Positions 17,577-26,693 are shown, counted from the first letter of the stretch. The stretch is 64,000 nt of DNA from DASQYE01 sp036389675 (GCA_036389675.1 DASVWI010000040.1:124001-188000), one strand, 5' to 3'. Translations and numbers: made by a program. The notes: generated from the letters alone by a model not told the origin.

Positions 17577-19023
17577 TTGTCTGCTCCTTGTTTTTCTGGT
17601 GTTGCAGTTCGGTTGGGGGCGGTTCACGAAAACGCTCGACGCGGAAACGAGAGAGCCTGAGGGGCGTGCCGGGCACAATACCGGCTTTGCGTGCGGCGAT
17701 GTCAACTTGCTGCCCGGCGGTCTCGATGCCTTTGAGGTCGGGTAAAAGCAGCCCGCGACGCAGCCCGGCCTCGTCCTCCACAATCACGCCGTAGGTCTCC
17801 GGGTCAAGCTCCTCGAACGTCGCCGGCTCAGGCGCGGATAGAACGTCGACGGAATAACGCAGGCGCGGCAACTCTTCTGCCCTGACGGGTGGAAAGCGCG
17901 GGTCGCGCATGGACGCGTTGATGGCATTGGCGATCAATTCCTGCGCGAGGCTCGGCTTGACCGGCTCTATCGTGCCGATGCAGCCGCGCAGCTCGCCCTC
18001 TATTGTCTTGATCGAGACGAAACAGGCGGCGGGTTGGTCGAACGTTTCCGCGGGAGGCTCTATCACGCGGCCTTCGGAGACAAAGGTTTCTACGGCGCGG
18101 CGCGCGAGCGCGGGCAAGTCGTAATCGCCGGGTGAAATTTGTTCGGGCGGCGTCGTCTCGACACTCTTTTTCGCTTCGGTGTTTTGTGTTTGGCCGCTTC
18201 CCTGATGACCGGCGGTCTTCGCGCGCGCCAGTTGTGCGACCAGATAGCCGACTCCGAAGGGCGCTTCGTAATGCAGGACTTCACAATCCTGCTCCGTCCC
18301 CTGAACCGTGCCCAGAGCGACGAGCATCGAGCGATAGCCGCATTCTCCCGCCATCCTTCTCAAATCCTGATCAATGGCGGCGATGCGCGAGGGTTCGCTT
18401 TCTTTGAGGCAGGCGATGACTTCTTCATCGAAGAGGTGCGCGTCCGAGTTGTAACCGGCGGGCGCGGCAGGTATCAGCCGGTGGCTCAGATCACCGCTGG
18501 CAACGAAGGCGACGCGTCGCTGCGTCGATACAACAGCTCGCTTGATACACGAGCCGAAGCTCAGGTGATCTTCATTGGAGAGGAAAGTATAGCCGAGCGC
18601 GACGACAGAGCCGCCCCAGCCATTACGCTGCAAAAAATAGAGCGGCACGGCTGTGCCGTGATCAAGGTTGTAGCCTTCTATGCCGACCACCTCATAGCTC
18701 TGCTGGGCGGAAGCTTCCCTGATCGCCTCCAGTAGCTCTTTATCGAGCGGGGCTTCGACACTGGTTTCGGGCGCGCGAAAGTTCGCGAAGTCTCCGTAAA
18801 GCTGCGCGTCGTTATAAGCGACGAAGGCGCGCGCCTCAAGCGGCGCATGTGGCGAGATGAGTACGACGGTTTCCGCTCCACTCTCGATCAGGCGCTCGGT
18901 AAACCTGCGCATCGCGTCAATCGAGCCGCGCACTTCACGTATCGCTTCGCGTCCCACTTCGGGGACCATAATAGGCGGATGCGGCGCGATGCCGGCAAAG
19001 ACTATTGAGCCTGTAGACATCAC
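17566..19023 (-). CDS. MEMO-like/AMMECR1 fusion protein (AmmeMemoRadiSam system)
   Basis: 485 residues, two domains. Residues about 5-270 are a MEMO1/LigB-type domain (FAGIAPHPPIMVPEVG, ETVVLISPHAPLEARAF, SGDLSHRL), resembling class III extradiol dioxygenases. Residues about 295-470 are an AMMECR1 domain with the diagnostic LRGCIGTIEP. These two, with a radical SAM protein, make the conserved but unsolved AmmeMemoRadiSam set; no radical SAM gene is nearby. A charged linker rich in Gly, Thr and Gln joins the domains. Confidence 0.88.
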   Translation of the reverse strand: MMSTGSIVFAGIAPHPPIMVPEVGREAIREVRGSIDAMRRFTERLIESGAETVVLISPHAPLEARAFVAYNDAQLYGDFANFRAPETSVEAPLDKELLEAIREASAQQSYEVVGIEGYNLDHGTAVPLYFLQRNGWGGSVVALGYTFLSNEDHLSFGSCIKRAVVSTQRRVAFVASGDLSHRLIPAAPAGYNSDAHLFDEEVIACLKESEPSRIAAIDQDLRRMAGECGYRSMLVALGTVQGTEQDCEVLHYEAPFGVGYLVAQLARAKTAGHQGSGQTQNTEAKKSVETTPPEQISPGDYDLPALARRAVETFVSEGRVIEPPAETFDQPAACFVSIKTIEGELRGCIGTIEPVKPSLAQELIANAINASMRDPRFPPVRAEELPRLRYSVDVLSAPEPATFEELDPETYGVIVEDEAGLRRGLLLPDLKGIETAGQQVDIAARKAGIVPGTPLRLSRFRVERFREPPPTELQHQKNKEQTNGK

Positions 19024-19308
19024 TCTCTATCACTCTCTCAGAGCTTCTGCTATTGAGAACTGCTCGCTCTTTTGTTCGCCCCGGAAAAAAGACTCATGCA
19101 TCGCGCGCCGCATACAAGGCGCGTGACGCCGTTGGTCTTTTGACCGCAAATTCTTTTCGGGGAACGGGCCGCATTTTATCACACGCGGCGCGCGCAGGCG
19201 CAAGCCCGAATTGCGCGGCGCAGCATGTGCCCCTTATGATGTCTTAAGGGCGGTTGACGGGAAAGCGAATGAAACTCTGTCTTGAATCGAAGAAGAAAGA
19301 GCGCGCGA

Positions 19309-20535
19309 ATGATGCTGGCAAGCGATAGATTCGATATCCTGATCGTCGGCGCAGGCCCGGCAGGATCATTCGCGGCTGAGCATCTGTCGCGCGCGGGTGT
19401 GCGCGTGGCGCTCTTTGACGGGCGACCGCAGGGAGAGCCGAAGGCTTGCGGAGGGGGCGTCACATCCAAGGCGCTCAAGGCATGGCCCCACCTGCTGGGC
19501 ACGACCGCGCGCCTCATTGACGACCTTGAGATGTATTCGCCTGCGGGCAAACGCCTCCGCCTGAAACTCGCGGAGCCTTTCGCCATCTACTCGCGCCTCG
19601 CTTTCGATTCTTACCTGCGCGAGCGCGCTGTGGCCGCAGGTGCGATTCTTTTCAACGAGAAGGTCACGGTTCAGCCGCGCCCCACTGGCGGAAATGAAGA
19701 CTGGACAGTGCGCTCAAGGAGCGGCTCGAAGTGGAGCGCACCCATGCTGGTCGCGGCGGACGGAGCGAACAGCGCGATAGCGAAAAAACTGGCTGGCCCG
19801 TTGCCCCCGGCGGAGATGGAAGTCGCCTTCGGCTATCGCACGCCTTTGCCCAAAGGCGAAGATGTGCCGACCGTCGTAGCCTTTCTCCCGGGCTGGGCCG
19901 GTTACGCTTGGGCCTTTCCGCGCGTTGATCACATCTCTTTCGGCATAGCGACCTCGCAGGATGCTTTCGATCATGGCGCGCTCGACCGCCTGTTGTGGGA
20001 TTTCATGGTCGGCTACTATCGCATGCGCGTGGATGAACGAACACGCATCTGGGACGGGCGAAGCGTAGGAAGCGCGCAGGACGAGTCGATCAGAAAAGAT
20101 TTAACCGCCATGGCCGAGCGCTACGCGGCGCGCATTCCCGGTCTGGCCGTCGAGACTTGGGATAAGCGTAGAGCGACGGGCGAAGGTTGGGCTCTGCTGG
20201 GCGACGCGGCGGGCTTTGCCGATCCAGTGACGGGCGAGGGAATCTACTACGCCCTGCGCTCTGCGGAGCTGTTCGCCGAAAGCTACGTTGAGGGTCAGCC
20301 TCTTGATTACGAGAGACGCTGGCGCGAGGATTTCGGTCGCGAGCTGAGACGCGCTTCCGAGATGCGCCGTCGCTTTTACGGCAGCTTCCTGGGCGCGCCC
20401 TTCACGGAGAGGATGATCGAATTTGCGCGCACGCATCGCGGCATCAGGAAAGTTCTGGGCGGACTGGTCGCGGGCGATCAGGGCTACGTCGATCTCAAGT
20501 CCACTCTCGCGCGCCGCGCGCTGTGGCCCGTTTGA
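19309..20535 (+). CDS. Geranylgeranyl-reductase-family FAD-dependent oxidoreductase
   Basis: About 408 residues from ATG at 19309; the frame extends to a TTG at 19282, but the fold begins at DRFDILIVGAGPAGSFAAEHL. The Rossmann GAGPAGS, the KACGGGVTSKAL segment and the GDAAGFADPVTGEGIYYALRSAEL FAD-closing motif identify the family that reduces isoprenoid double bonds (archaeal lipids, chlorophyll, menaquinone side chains). The substrate cannot be told from sequence. Divergent from the MEMO-AMMECR1 gene. Confidence 0.88.
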   Translation: MMLASDRFDILIVGAGPAGSFAAEHLSRAGVRVALFDGRPQGEPKACGGGVTSKALKAWPHLLGTTARLIDDLEMYSPAGKRLRLKLAEPFAIYSRLAFDSYLRERAVAAGAILFNEKVTVQPRPTGGNEDWTVRSRSGSKWSAPMLVAADGANSAIAKKLAGPLPPAEMEVAFGYRTPLPKGEDVPTVVAFLPGWAGYAWAFPRVDHISFGIATSQDAFDHGALDRLLWDFMVGYYRMRVDERTRIWDGRSVGSAQDESIRKDLTAMAERYAARIPGLAVETWDKRRATGEGWALLGDAAGFADPVTGEGIYYALRSAELFAESYVEGQPLDYERRWREDFGRELRRASEMRRRFYGSFLGAPFTERMIEFARTHRGIRKVLGGLVAGDQGYVDLKSTLARRALWPV

Positions 20536-20578
20536 ACCTGTGGCGAGGAGATTTCAGGAACAGGGAACAAACAGGCTC

Positions 20579-20866
20579 TCATCCCTTCGCTTCACCCTCA
20601 TGCTCAAGCACCAACGCTTTCGCTTTCTCAAGCGCCCAGCCATTCTCTAAAACGGCATGTAAAGTTTCGAGCACCTCGGCGCGAGCATCCCCCCTGATTT
20701 TGGCGAGCGCCGAAAGAAGCTTCGGCACTTCGCGTACGCCCTGAACGACGTAGAGGGCGATCTTCTCCGCTTCGAGCCGCTCATACTTTTCGGCCACCAG
20801 AAGCTCGACCAGCTTGCGTCTCATATCCTCGAACATATCGAATTCGAGACTGGTATCATCAATCAT
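20579..20866 (-). CDS. Hypothetical helical protein
   Basis: 95 residues from ATG at 20866 (MIDDTSLEFDMFEDMRRKL), with CGGAGA about 9 bases upstream; the longer frame to 21016 has an unlikely N-terminus. Predicted almost wholly helical and charged, no cysteine, no membrane segment. Last gene of a leftward series. No family recognised. Confidence 0.6.
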   Translation of the reverse strand: MIDDTSLEFDMFEDMRRKLVELLVAEKYERLEAEKIALYVVQGVREVPKLLSALAKIRGDARAEVLETLHAVLENGWALEKAKALVLEHEGEAKG

Positions 20867-20954
20867 GGGTTTTGTCTCCGAGTTGGACGCGCACACGCTC
20901 TCTGGCCGAAGTAATGATACTAAACAAATTCCCCACGGGCTCATCGAAAATATT

Positions 20955-21473
20955 TCAGGGCGTGCCCGTGATGGCGGAGGCCAGGCGTTTTTGCCAGCGC
21001 CATCCTCCGCCGGCAAAGTAGCGCCAAGTGCCTGTTGAGTGCATGTCCTGATAGAGATAGAAATCGAGCGAGGCTACGGTGCTGATGTGAACGATGCCGC
21101 CGTGCGTCGCTTTCCAGAAGGGGCGCGCGCCTTTGATCTCGCGCCGCGGGATGAAAAAGGATTGCGGGTTTGCGAGCGCCTTCGCGCGGTCGAATGACTT
21201 GAGGCCGAGAGCGCCCGCGAGTTGGCCCAAACGGTCAGCGAAGGGAACTAAACGCGCGGCCAGACCGGTGACGCTGAAAGTGACTACGCGGCGCGTCGCG
21301 CTCTGCTCATCGTCGGTGAGAAAAACCAGAAACTCCGGATAGAGTATGACCATCCCGCGCGGAATCGTGATGAGCGGCCAGACGATGCGATCACGAGAGC
21401 CACGCGCCACGTCCGAAAATATTTCGCGCGGCTCTCGGCTCTCGACGTAACTCAAAAATTGCTCGCGAGACAA
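20955..21473 (-). CDS. Hypothetical protein
   Basis: 172 residues from TTG at 21473, which has a strong ribosome site (AAGGAAGGGG) seven bases away. Mixed alpha/beta, with a hydrophobic WPLITIPRGMVILYPEFLVFL stretch too interrupted for a clear membrane segment, and an aromatic C-terminal region (FYLYQDMHSTGTWRYFAGGGW). Follows the thioesterase gene. No family recognised. Confidence 0.65.
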   Translation of the reverse strand: MSREQFLSYVESREPREIFSDVARGSRDRIVWPLITIPRGMVILYPEFLVFLTDDEQSATRRVVTFSVTGLAARLVPFADRLGQLAGALGLKSFDRAKALANPQSFFIPRREIKGARPFWKATHGGIVHISTVASLDFYLYQDMHSTGTWRYFAGGGWRWQKRLASAITGTP

Positions 21474-21508
21474 AACGCGCCCCTTCCTTCCGCGTTCGAC
21501 TGTGCTGC

Positions 21509-21964
21509 TTATCGTGCGGGCTCGGTCCGGCTCTGCGCGGCGGGCTGAGTATAGGGCGCGAGGCGTCGTCTAAGCTCATCCGGCACGGGCACAGTCTCAA
21601 AGGTATCGCGGCGCACGGAGACGAGCACGAAGTGTGCTTCGGCGACCATCTCCCGTTCACCTTTGCGCCGCACTTCAAAGTTGAGGCGGATTGATTTTGT
21701 GCCGATGCGCCCGACGTAGACGCACACTTCCAGCAGATCATCCAACTGCGCTGCGCTGCGAAAGTCGCATTCCAGATGTGCGCGCGGCAGCCACACGTCC
21801 AGCTCCTCGAACATCACGCTGTAGGGAAGATTCACGGCGCGAAACAACTCCGTCTCCGCGAACTCGAAGAAGCGTATGTAAGCGCCGTAGAAAATAATGC
21901 GCGCCGCGTCCACGTCGCCCCAGCGCACACGCTCTTCGATACAATATTTTCGGGGCTCGTTCAT
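21509..21964 (-). CDS. 4HBT-family acyl-CoA thioesterase
   Basis: 151 residues, single hotdog domain. RVRWGDVDAARIIFYGAYIRFFE carries the catalytic Asp in the position seen in 4-hydroxybenzoyl-CoA thioesterase and YbgC-like enzymes, and the aromatic run after it is typical. Likely hydrolyses a small acyl- or aryl-CoA; specificity not predictable. 26 bases downstream of the alpha/beta hydrolase gene. Confidence 0.88.
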   Translation of the reverse strand: MNEPRKYCIEERVRWGDVDAARIIFYGAYIRFFEFAETELFRAVNLPYSVMFEELDVWLPRAHLECDFRSAAQLDDLLEVCVYVGRIGTKSIRLNFEVRRKGEREMVAEAHFVLVSVRRDTFETVPVPDELRRRLAPYTQPAAQSRTEPAR

Positions 21965-21990
21965 AAATTGATACCGGACGGGCGAAGCCC

Positions 21991-22791
21991 TTATGGTTGC
22001 AGCGCGCGTAGGAATTCCATCAGAGCGCGGTTGAATTCTTGAGGGCGTTCGAGGTTGGAGACGTGCCCCGCGCCGGGAATGATTTCGAGACGCGAGCCGC
22101 GAATCTCGCGGCGCATCACTTCGGCATCGGCGGGCGGCGTTATCCCGTCCTCGCTGCCGACGAAGATCAGAGTCGGGGCGATGATGTTCGGCAGAAACTG
22201 CGTCTGGTCGCTGCGCGCTGCCATCCCGCGCAAAGCCGCCGCAGCTCCTTCAGGCTTCGTGCTCAGTATCATCTCGCGCACGCGCTCTACGATGTCTGGC
22301 CGCGAATAGAGCGTCGCGGGTGCGAGCGATTTTTGCAGGACATCATCGCTGACGGCCTTCATGCCCTCGTCCAGAACTTTGCGGGCCTGCTCTTCACGAG
22401 CGCGCCGCGCGTCGTCGGTGTCAGGCTGCGGGCGCGTGTCTGCGAGGACGAGCGCGCGCACGCGCAGGGGGAAGCGGCGCGTGAAAGCGAAGGCGACGTA
22501 GCCGCCCATCGAAAGGCCGCACAGCATGGCGCGGTCAATGCCAAGCTGATCGAGCAGCGCGGCCACGTCCTGAGCCATCGCGGTCATGGTCGCCGGCTCA
22601 TCCGCGCTCGCTTCCGTCTCGCCGAGCCCGCGCAAATCAGGCATGATGACGCGAAAGCTCTGCGAGAGCGCTTCCGCCTGCTCGCGCCACATCGTGCGGT
22701 TGAAGGGATAGCCGTGGAGCAGCACGACGGGCGGGCCGCTGCCTTCCATCTCGTAGCTCATCTCGATACCGCGCACTCGTGTCCTGGTCAT
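21991..22791 (-). CDS. Alpha/beta-hydrolase
   Basis: 266 residues with the standard fold: oxyanion segment LLHGYPFNRTMW, nucleophile elbow GLSMGGYVA (Ser about residue 96), acid in the VGSEDGITPP strand, and His in IPGAGHVSNLERP. It resembles 3-oxoadipate enol-lactonase/haloperoxidase-type hydrolases, but the family is too broad for a substrate. 24 bases after the VWA gene. Confidence 0.87.
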   Translation of the reverse strand: MTRTRVRGIEMSYEMEGSGPPVVLLHGYPFNRTMWREQAEALSQSFRVIMPDLRGLGETEASADEPATMTAMAQDVAALLDQLGIDRAMLCGLSMGGYVAFAFTRRFPLRVRALVLADTRPQPDTDDARRAREEQARKVLDEGMKAVSDDVLQKSLAPATLYSRPDIVERVREMILSTKPEGAAAALRGMAARSDQTQFLPNIIAPTLIFVGSEDGITPPADAEVMRREIRGSRLEIIPGAGHVSNLERPQEFNRALMEFLRALQP

Positions 22792-22815
22792 CTCACGACC
22801 TCGCTCATCTACTGC

Positions 22816-24165
22816 TCACTTAATGCGGCTCGTTCTGCGCTTCATAAAATCCATCAGGACGAATTGCGAGAGGTTATTGGGGTTGGCGAAGTAAGCCTTG
22901 CCGTTGGTCATCGCCGACATCTGCTTGACGAACTCGACGAGGTAGTAATCCGACGCGAGCATAAAAGTATTAATCATCACCCCGGCTTTGCGGCACGCCT
23001 GAACCTCTTTGAAGGTTTCGGCCATGACGAAGGGGTCGCCGCCCATCGAATTCTTGTAGAGCCTGCGAGTTGCAGCCGTGCCCGCGCTGCCCCCGCCGCG
23101 CATCTCCGCGCCGCGACCGCTGCCGCGCCCGAGCGGGCTCGTGGTGGCCGGGTCAAGAAAGCAGGCGGTCGGCTTGCCGTCCGTGACCATCACGATCTGC
23201 TTCATCTCTTTACGCTGAGCCTGAAGGATGCGACGCGCGAGCCTGAGTCCCTCGGCTGTGTTGGTGTGGTATGGGCCGACCTGCGTGGTGGCAAGCTTTG
23301 CCATCGGCAGCTCTTCCGCCCCGTCGTGGAAGAGCACGACCTTGAGCGAGTCGCCCGGGTAATGCGTGCGTATCAGGTGGGCCAACGCGAGCGCCACCTT
23401 CTTGGCGGGCGTGAACCTGTCCTCGCCGTAGAGAATCATAGAGTGCGAGCAGTCGAGCATCACGACGGTCGCACAAGACGACTGGTAATCGCATTGATGA
23501 ACGTGCAGGTCGCTGTATTCCAGATTGAGCGGCACGCCCAAGCCCTCGCGCTGGATGGCGCTCAGCAGCGTGGTGTTCACGTCCAGATTGATCGTGTCGC
23601 CGAACTCGTAGAGCTTGGAGGCTTGCGCCGCCTCGATGCCCGTCGAAAGATGCGAGGTGTCATGACGCCCGACAGAGCTTTTCCCGAGGCTGCCGAGCAG
23701 GTTTCTCAAGGTCTTATAGCCGAGAAAATCCAGACCCTTCTCCGTGACCTCGAAATGCACATTGCGCGGCAAGGGATCATCGACCTCTCCGCGCCCGCCC
23801 CACCGCCGCTCTCTGGACTGTTGCGGCTGCTCCTCCTTCAAATTCAAATAGCCTTCCTCGACGAGCCGCTCGATCAACTGGTTGAGCATCTCCTCAAGCT
23901 GCGAGCCCTTGAACTCTCCGTTGTTGTCCGCCAGCATCTCCGCTATCTGCTGCTCGTCCATCAATCCCTGATCAAGAAGCGCCTGAAGCAGCGCGGCGCG
24001 CAGCGCGTCGAGCGACGTGTCCTGCGGGCGGCGCTGTCTCGTCCAGTAATAATCATCATCGTAACCCGATTGCAGAACCGAATCCGACAGCGCATCCATC
24101 AGATCGCCCAGGTTGATCGAAGAAACGTCCAGCCCTTTGAATTTTGAGTAACGCGTAAATTTCAT
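22816..24165 (-). CDS. VWA-domain protein, partner of a MoxR-type ATPase
   Basis: 449 residues. The C-terminal half is a von Willebrand A domain with an intact metal site: DCSHSM (DxSxS), an RFTPAKKVALALAHLI helix, VVLFHDGAEE and VMVTDGKPT. A Gly/Ser/Arg-rich insertion follows, about residues 350-370. The N-terminal part is helical and acidic. VWA proteins paired with MoxR-type AAA+ ATPases act as substrate adaptors or metal-cofactor chaperones (CoxD/CoxE, ChlI/ChlD). The ATPase gene lies 1 kb upstream in the same run of genes. Confidence 0.85.
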   Translation of the reverse strand: MKFTRYSKFKGLDVSSINLGDLMDALSDSVLQSGYDDDYYWTRQRRPQDTSLDALRAALLQALLDQGLMDEQQIAEMLADNNGEFKGSQLEEMLNQLIERLVEEGYLNLKEEQPQQSRERRWGGRGEVDDPLPRNVHFEVTEKGLDFLGYKTLRNLLGSLGKSSVGRHDTSHLSTGIEAAQASKLYEFGDTINLDVNTTLLSAIQREGLGVPLNLEYSDLHVHQCDYQSSCATVVMLDCSHSMILYGEDRFTPAKKVALALAHLIRTHYPGDSLKVVLFHDGAEELPMAKLATTQVGPYHTNTAEGLRLARRILQAQRKEMKQIVMVTDGKPTACFLDPATTSPLGRGSGRGAEMRGGGSAGTAATRRLYKNSMGGDPFVMAETFKEVQACRKAGVMINTFMLASDYYLVEFVKQMSAMTNGKAYFANPNNLSQFVLMDFMKRRTSRIK

Positions 24166-24246
24166 TTACTTCTTTTGCCCCGGTTCAGGAACCTGTAAAT
24201 CACGGCAGATTTTGCGCGCGAGGAAATCATTAAAATCTTTACTGAA

Positions 24247-24459
24247 TTAAAAAAGCTGTTCCCGTAAAACCTCTTCTCCGCTAATTAATTCTTCTGCTAA
24301 CGTACGGTTAGCTTCGATCACCAGCTCAACAGCTTCTTTCAGATTTGCTCGTGTCTCTTCCAGTGTTGCTCCCTGTGTATTAGCACCCGGCAACTCCTCG
24401 ACAAACCCTATATAGCCTTCCGGCACTTTACGGTAAACAGCCGTCCAGATCATTTCCAT
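24247..24459 (-). CDS. Orphan HicB-family antitoxin-like protein
   Basis: 70 residues with a good AAGGAG ribosome site. The fold matches short HicB: WTAVYRKVPEGYIGFVEELPGANTQGATLEETRANLKEAVELVIE. No HicA toxin is next to it and no DNA-binding tail is seen. After its TAA the same frame stays open for 26 more codons (FSKDFNDFLARKICRDLQV...) and closes with a TAA directly abutting the VWA start codon. The local sequence is AT-richer than its neighbours, suggesting insertion into the operon. Confidence 0.75.
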   Translation of the reverse strand: MEMIWTAVYRKVPEGYIGFVEELPGANTQGATLEETRANLKEAVELVIEANRTLAEELISGEEVLREQLF

Positions 24460-24486
24460 AACTTACTCCTTAGCTTATCCGAGACT

Positions 24487-25161
24487 TCAAGCTGCACTGC
24501 GAATGTTTACCTTCTCGACATCGCGGAAGTTGAGCGTGAGCTCGACGGAACGTCCGAAGACGAGGACTACCACCTTGATCGTGGCGGTCTCTTTGTCAAC
24601 CGCCCCGACGCGGCCTGTGAAGCTGGCGAAAGGCCCAGTCTTGATGCGGACGCGGTCGTCCGGTGAAAATGAGTAGGAACTCTTGCTGATGTGCAGGCGC
24701 ACGTTCTCCATCACGAGCTCCAGATCATAGACGGTGCGGACGGCGGCCACGAAGTCAGCCTCCGAGTCTCTGAGAATATCGTAGAAGGGATTTCTCTCGT
24801 CCTGCGAGAGCGCGATGAAGAGGTCTGCCGCCCTGATGCGCGGGCGCTGATTGAATCGTGCCCGTCTGTAGGCGCGTTTGAGAAGCTCTATCGTTTCCGG
24901 CGCGACGTGTACGGAAGGGCCTTCGCGGCGCGGACAATGTTCGAGACGCTTTTCGATGAGCGCGCGCACTGTGCGCGGGTCTGCCGAAAGATCGCGCATC
25001 AGCGCATTGAAGAGGTCTGCTTCCTCGAAAGCGAGGGCCTCTATGATGTGCTCTATGCAGACGTAGTTCTGATCGCGGCGGCGGGCCTCCGTCACGGCAT
25101 GGTCGAAGACGCGCCAGCCCCGCTCCGTAAATTTCCTGACGTAAGATTCAAGCTCCGACAT
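24487..25161 (-). CDS. Clp N-terminal repeat domain fused to a NusG-type KOW domain
   Basis: 224 residues. The first about 150 match the Clp R (Clp-N) double repeat: FTERGWRVFDHAVTEARRRDQNYVCIEHIIEALAF, then PETIELLKRAYRRARFNQRPRIRAADLFIALSQ. Residues about 165-220 match the NusG C-terminal KOW domain: FSPDDRVRIKTGPFASFTGRV, then a strand pattern ending in NFRDVEKV. There is no AAA+ ATPase and no NusG NGN domain. The function is unknown; it may tether a Clp-N substrate- or adaptor-binding fold to ribosome, RNA polymerase or RNA. It sits between the MoxR and VWA genes. Confidence 0.82.
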   Translation of the reverse strand: MSELESYVRKFTERGWRVFDHAVTEARRRDQNYVCIEHIIEALAFEEADLFNALMRDLSADPRTVRALIEKRLEHCPRREGPSVHVAPETIELLKRAYRRARFNQRPRIRAADLFIALSQDERNPFYDILRDSEADFVAAVRTVYDLELVMENVRLHISKSSYSFSPDDRVRIKTGPFASFTGRVGAVDKETATIKVVVLVFGRSVELTLNFRDVEKVNIRSAA

Positions 25162-25223
25162 CTCCTGTGCCTACACTTTCCGAAGCCGCATTGATGGCTT
25201 CAAAGATAACGCGACGACTAAGA

Positions 25224-26693
25224 TCAGCTGTAGCGCCCCGTCTCGGTCAGGTCGTCATAGATCATCCCGCGACGGTCTTTCCTGGCTTTCGTCGCCGCCG
25301 TGTAGCCGCCCTCTTCGTTGCGGCTGATCTTGTTCTGCGCGTAGAGACCTTCGAGGACGAATTCGCAGGCGGAGACGGTTTGCGCGTCGTCCGAGCGTTT
25401 GAAGTCGAAGGGGATGAGGGCCGTCTCGATCAGTCCGGGGACGGCTTCGAGCAGGTTCATGCATTCAAAGGCCGAGGCCGTGTCGGCGAGGCGCAGATTG
25501 TTGCCCTGATCGAACCAGCGGACAGTGTCCGTAAAATCTATGCCGACGAAGTAGCCCTCGAAGATCTCGCCGGCGGCGCGCTTGATCAAATCTCTGGCGA
25601 TGCGGTTTGCGCCGATCTGCTCGCCCTCGTATTCCAGCTCCATCTTGCCCGTCATCGAGGGCACGGCGGCATAGATGTCCGAGATGCGTGGCACGATCTC
25701 ATCTTCCTCCGTCAATAGTGCGCGGCGCTCGGAGTTGGAGACGACCGATTCCGTGACGGTGATGGGCAGGCGCTGCGAGACGCCTGAGCGTTTGTCTATG
25801 CGCTGGTCTTCGCGCGCCTCAAAGGCGATCTGCTCGATGAGGTCGCGTATGAAATCGGGGAGGCGCAAACGACCTTCCATTCCCTCGCGCTCAGTCCATG
25901 CTTCCTGTCGCGTAATCTCGACGCCGAGTTGCAGCTCCGTCGGGTAGTGCGTCAGGATTTCAGCGCCGATGCGATCCTTCAGCGGCGTGATGATCTTGCC
26001 GCGCGCGGTGTAGTCTTCCGGGTTGGCGGAGAAGATGAGCATCACGTCGAGCGGCAGGCGCACAGGATAGCCTTTGATCTGCACGTCGCCCTCCTGCATG
26101 ATGTTGAAGAGCCCGACCTGAATCTTGCCCGCCAGATCAGGCAGCTCGTTGATGGCGAAGATACCGCGATTGGCGCGCGGCAGCAGGCCGTAGTGAATCG
26201 TCAGCTCGTCGCTCAGGAGGTGGCCGCCCTTGGCCGCCTTGATCGGGTCAACGTCGCCTATGATGTCGGCGATGGTCACGTCGGGCGTGGCGAGCTTTTC
26301 GACGAAGCGGGCGTCGCGCTCAACCCACGCAATCGGGGTCGAGTCTCCATGCTGCTCTATCATTTGACGCCCGTAGGCGCTGATCGGATGAAACGGGTCG
26401 TCGTTGATTTCCGAGCCGGCGATGATCGGCAGGCGCTCATCGAGCAGCTCGGTCAGCTGGCGTATGATGCGGCTCTTGGCCTGCCCGCGCAGGCCGAGCA
26501 GTATCAGGTTATGACGGGCCAGAATAGCGTTGATGATCTGCGGCACGACCGTCTCGTCGTAGCCGACGATGCCGGGGAAAAGTTTTTCGCCCGCGCGCAA
26601 GCGCCGCAGGGTGTTGGCGCGCAACTCGTCCTTGACGGAGCGCCCGCGATAGTTCCCAGCTTTGAGTTCGCCCAGAGTTTTTGCTAATGCCAT
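25224..26693 (-). CDS. MoxR/Mg-chelatase-type AAA+ ATPase
   Basis: 489 residues. The P-loop is GLRGQAKSR (about residues 68-76), the AKS variant common in MoxR and magnesium-chelatase ATPases. Walker B lies in the RGIFAINELPDLAGKIQVGL region, with the downstream FSANPEDYTARGKIITPLKDRIG sensor. The C-terminal lid is extended. Likely remodels or activates a client together with the VWA protein downstream. First gene of the leftward run with Clp-N/KOW, HicB and VWA. Confidence 0.88.
   Translation of the reverse strand: MALAKTLGELKAGNYRGRSVKDELRANTLRRLRAGEKLFPGIVGYDETVVPQIINAILARHNLILLGLRGQAKSRIIRQLTELLDERLPIIAGSEINDDPFHPISAYGRQMIEQHGDSTPIAWVERDARFVEKLATPDVTIADIIGDVDPIKAAKGGHLLSDELTIHYGLLPRANRGIFAINELPDLAGKIQVGLFNIMQEGDVQIKGYPVRLPLDVMLIFSANPEDYTARGKIITPLKDRIGAEILTHYPTELQLGVEITRQEAWTEREGMEGRLRLPDFIRDLIEQIAFEAREDQRIDKRSGVSQRLPITVTESVVSNSERRALLTEEDEIVPRISDIYAAVPSMTGKMELEYEGEQIGANRIARDLIKRAAGEIFEGYFVGIDFTDTVRWFDQGNNLRLADTASAFECMNLLEAVPGLIETALIPFDFKRSDDAQTVSACEFVLEGLYAQNKISRNEEGGYTAATKARKDRRGMIYDDLTETGRYS

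Noticed and set aside
17577..17783. N-terminal extension of the 81-residue acidic protein
   Set aside because: It overlaps the AMMECR1 coding sequence in another frame and lacks a ribosome site; ATG 17576 has AAGGAG.
22039..24147. 702-codon rightward open frame
   Set aside because: Antisense shadow of the VWA and alpha/beta-hydrolase genes; composition is Arg/His-rich and no domain is recognisable.
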